A stretch of 64,000 nt of DNA, from positions 44,536,772 through 44,600,771 of the forward strand of contig CM055314.2 of NCBI GenBank assembly GCA_029255685.2. Direction: 5' to 3'. Origin of the DNA: Silene conica. Lineage: Eukaryota; Streptophyta; Magnoliopsida; Caryophyllales; Caryophyllaceae. Below are positions 62,894 to 64,000 of the stretch, piece by piece. Numbering within the stretch: position 1 is the first letter of the stretch; every line of letters starts with the position of its first letter. The notes under the pieces are model-generated. The model was not told where the DNA came from. It ran no database searches and was given only the letters and a program-made list of their open reading frames with translations. Made by a program: the position numbers and the translations under genes.

Positions 62894-63492
62894 GGAAGAT
62901 CCTAAGGTGCATAGTGGCTAAGTCCTTGAAGGATTGGGATCTCAAGCTAGCTCAAGCCGAGTTTGCCTTCAATAGAGCTCCATCAACAAGCACGGGCAAG
63001 TCTCCCTTTGAGGTTGTGTATGGTGAGAACCCCCTCATACCTACTGATTTGGCTCCTATCAAGAGGGTTTCCATAGATTATGATGCTAAGAAAAGGGTGG
63101 AACAAATGCTTAACATCCACCAACAAGTGAAGAGGCAAATTGAGAGGTCCAATGAGCAATACAAGGCTCGTGCTAAGGGGAACAAGAACATCAAAAGCTT
63201 TGAACCGGGGGACTTAGTGTGGGTGCACTTAAGGAAGGAGAGATTTCCACTCAAGAGAAAGAACAAACTAATGCCTAGGGCAGATGGTCCTTTTGAAATC
63301 ATTGAGAAACTTGGTCCGAATGCCTACAAGGTTGATCTCCCGGGAGAGTATGGAGTCCATGGCACCTTCAATGTGGGTGATTTGAGTCCATATTATGAAG
63401 ACATGGAGGTTGAGGATGCACCGGATTTGAGGACAAATCCTTTTGAAGAAGGGGAGATTGAAATGAACCAAGGAAACCTATCTACTACCTAA
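62830..63492 (+). CDS. Integrase C-terminal part of the CRM-like element
   Basis: Continuation of integrase after the frameshift: [20 protein letters not shown] with the catalytic Glu, [35 protein letters not shown] and the GPF module near [20 protein letters not shown], ending [11 protein letters not shown]. The frame crosses the polypurine tract and ends inside the 3' LTR (QGNLSTT then stop), which is usual in the CRM lineage, where the C-terminus overlaps the LTR. No canonical chromodomain is visible. Confidence 0.88.
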   Translation: MFSTSHHPQTDGQTEVTNKTLGKILRCIVAKSLKDWDLKLAQAEFAFNRAPSTSTGKSPFEVVYGENPLIPTDLAPIKRVSIDYDAKKRVEQMLNIHQQVKRQIERSNEQYKARAKGNKNIKSFEPGDLVWVHLRKERFPLKRKNKLMPRADGPFEIIEKLGPNAYKVDLPGEYGVHGTFNVGDLSPYYEDMEVEDAPDLRTNPFEEGEIEMNQGNLSTT

Positions 63493-64000
63493 GTCAAGTC
63501 CAAGCTCTATTTCGTCCAAGGGGCTGCCCTAAGTCACTTTTTAGTCCTACCAAGTACATATCCTAAGTGGTGGGACATTTCTTATGTTATGCATCTTATT
63601 TTATATTAAGAAGGCAAAACAAATCTGATGTCAAGGTGAATAAGGGCCACGGCTAGCATGTGAGCAAGGGTCCTTGTTTCCCTCTTTTGGTTAGACATCT
63701 TAAGAAAGCAAAAGGAAGCAAGTGCCAAGAATGGAAGGTCAACAAGGGCTGTTTTATGCATCAGAAAAGGGCTGCAAAAGAGGACTGAAAATCTGATTTG
63801 TGTAAGATAAAGCAAGGCAATGTCACTTTCAATGTAAGAGCAGCCTGTTTTGCTCAGTTTTTTGCTCCAAAACAGCCGTTACATAGGCCTTGTACTTAGC
63901 TTATTTCTGAAAACTTTTGTGTACCACAAGATTAACATGTATTGTAGGGTGTGGATTGGTTTGCTTGGCCTATAAAAGCATCCATTCTAACACTCACAAA
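63464..64000 (+). repeat. 3' LTR of the CRM-like element, cut by the window end
   Basis: First 537 bp of the LTR, starting TGAACCAAGG after the purine tract GAAGAAGGGGAGATTGAAA. About half a dozen differences from the 5' LTR. Confidence 0.9.

Larger units (their letters stand above)
58230..64000 (+). mobile_element. Ty3/gypsy retrotransposon, CRM-like, cut by the window end
   Basis: 5' LTR 58230-59041, PBS, gag-protease, RT, RNase H, integrase (gypsy order), polypurine tract and 3' LTR from 63464, which continues past 64000. The RT and integrase blocks are closest in my memory to the CRM (centromeric) chromovirus lineage, and the pol frame runs into the 3' LTR as in that lineage. Two single-base frameshifts (near 60465 and 62793) break the frame. 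The LTRs differ at only a handful of sites in the 537 bp that can be compared. Confidence 0.92.

Overview
The window is nuclear DNA of a flowering plant, probably a eudicot, although a monocot cannot be excluded. It carries plant-type Ty1/copia and Ty3/gypsy retrotransposons, FAR1-type Mutator-like transposases with spliced genes, a Stowaway MITE and fragments of plant genes. I found no intact single-copy host gene; essentially every base I can assign belongs to a transposable element or a microsatellite. The last element is a gypsy element whose pol resembles the CRM (centromeric) lineage, so a pericentromeric location is possible but unproven.

The most notable feature is a chain of DNA elements, each bounded by (TA)n microsatellite tracts, that accounts for about 7.4-57.2 kb once later LTR-element insertions are subtracted. 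In order: C1 (7417-11400, carrying a broken FAR1-like transposase gene), C2 (11410-14592), D (14733-18594), A1 (18617-19171), A2 (19192-42884), B1 (43057-46325), A3 (46431-46816), A4 (47051-47607) and B2 (52453 to at least 57191, carrying a FAR1-like transposase gene that looks intact over four coding exons, 842 residues). Termini of all four families (A-D) have the same design: a GTGAG core repeated twice within about 50 bp, with a family-specific suffix (GTGAGAAC, GTGAGGCC, GTGAGTT). Each family also has its own reiterated short motif, in the transposase introns and/or the element body: TGTGAAAC in B, AGTTATTGTA in C, ATGTATCTA in D, TTTCATGCAC in A. I read this as one group of (TA)n-targeting FAR1/MULE transposons, related in habit to what has been called Micron in rice and TAFT in maize, here with candidate autonomous members. 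Several have captured host gene pieces: acetyl-CoA synthetase and an S28 serine peptidase in D, glutamine-dependent NAD+ synthetase and a DEAD-box RNA helicase in A2, and an Ole e 1/extensin-like gene in B1.

LTR retrotransposons are nested in this chain. 1-7416: 3' part of a copia element, split by a 2.45-kb solo LTR. 8442-9491 and 57192-58229: an LTR-like family 'E'. 23434-39876: a large non-coding LTR element (LARD type, 2.45-kb LTRs, TSD TTAGT), itself interrupted by an Athila-like gag-only element (31620-39775, TSD TTCAC). 41634-42866: a solo copia LTR (TSD CTCAT) related to the copia at the window start. 47631-52214: a very young gag-only gypsy element (TSD TATAT) inside a TA microsatellite. 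58230-64000 and beyond: a gypsy gag-pol element with two frameshifts, cut by the window end. All boundaries, alignments and family assignments were made by eye from the sequence and from memory of the protein families; no database search was run.
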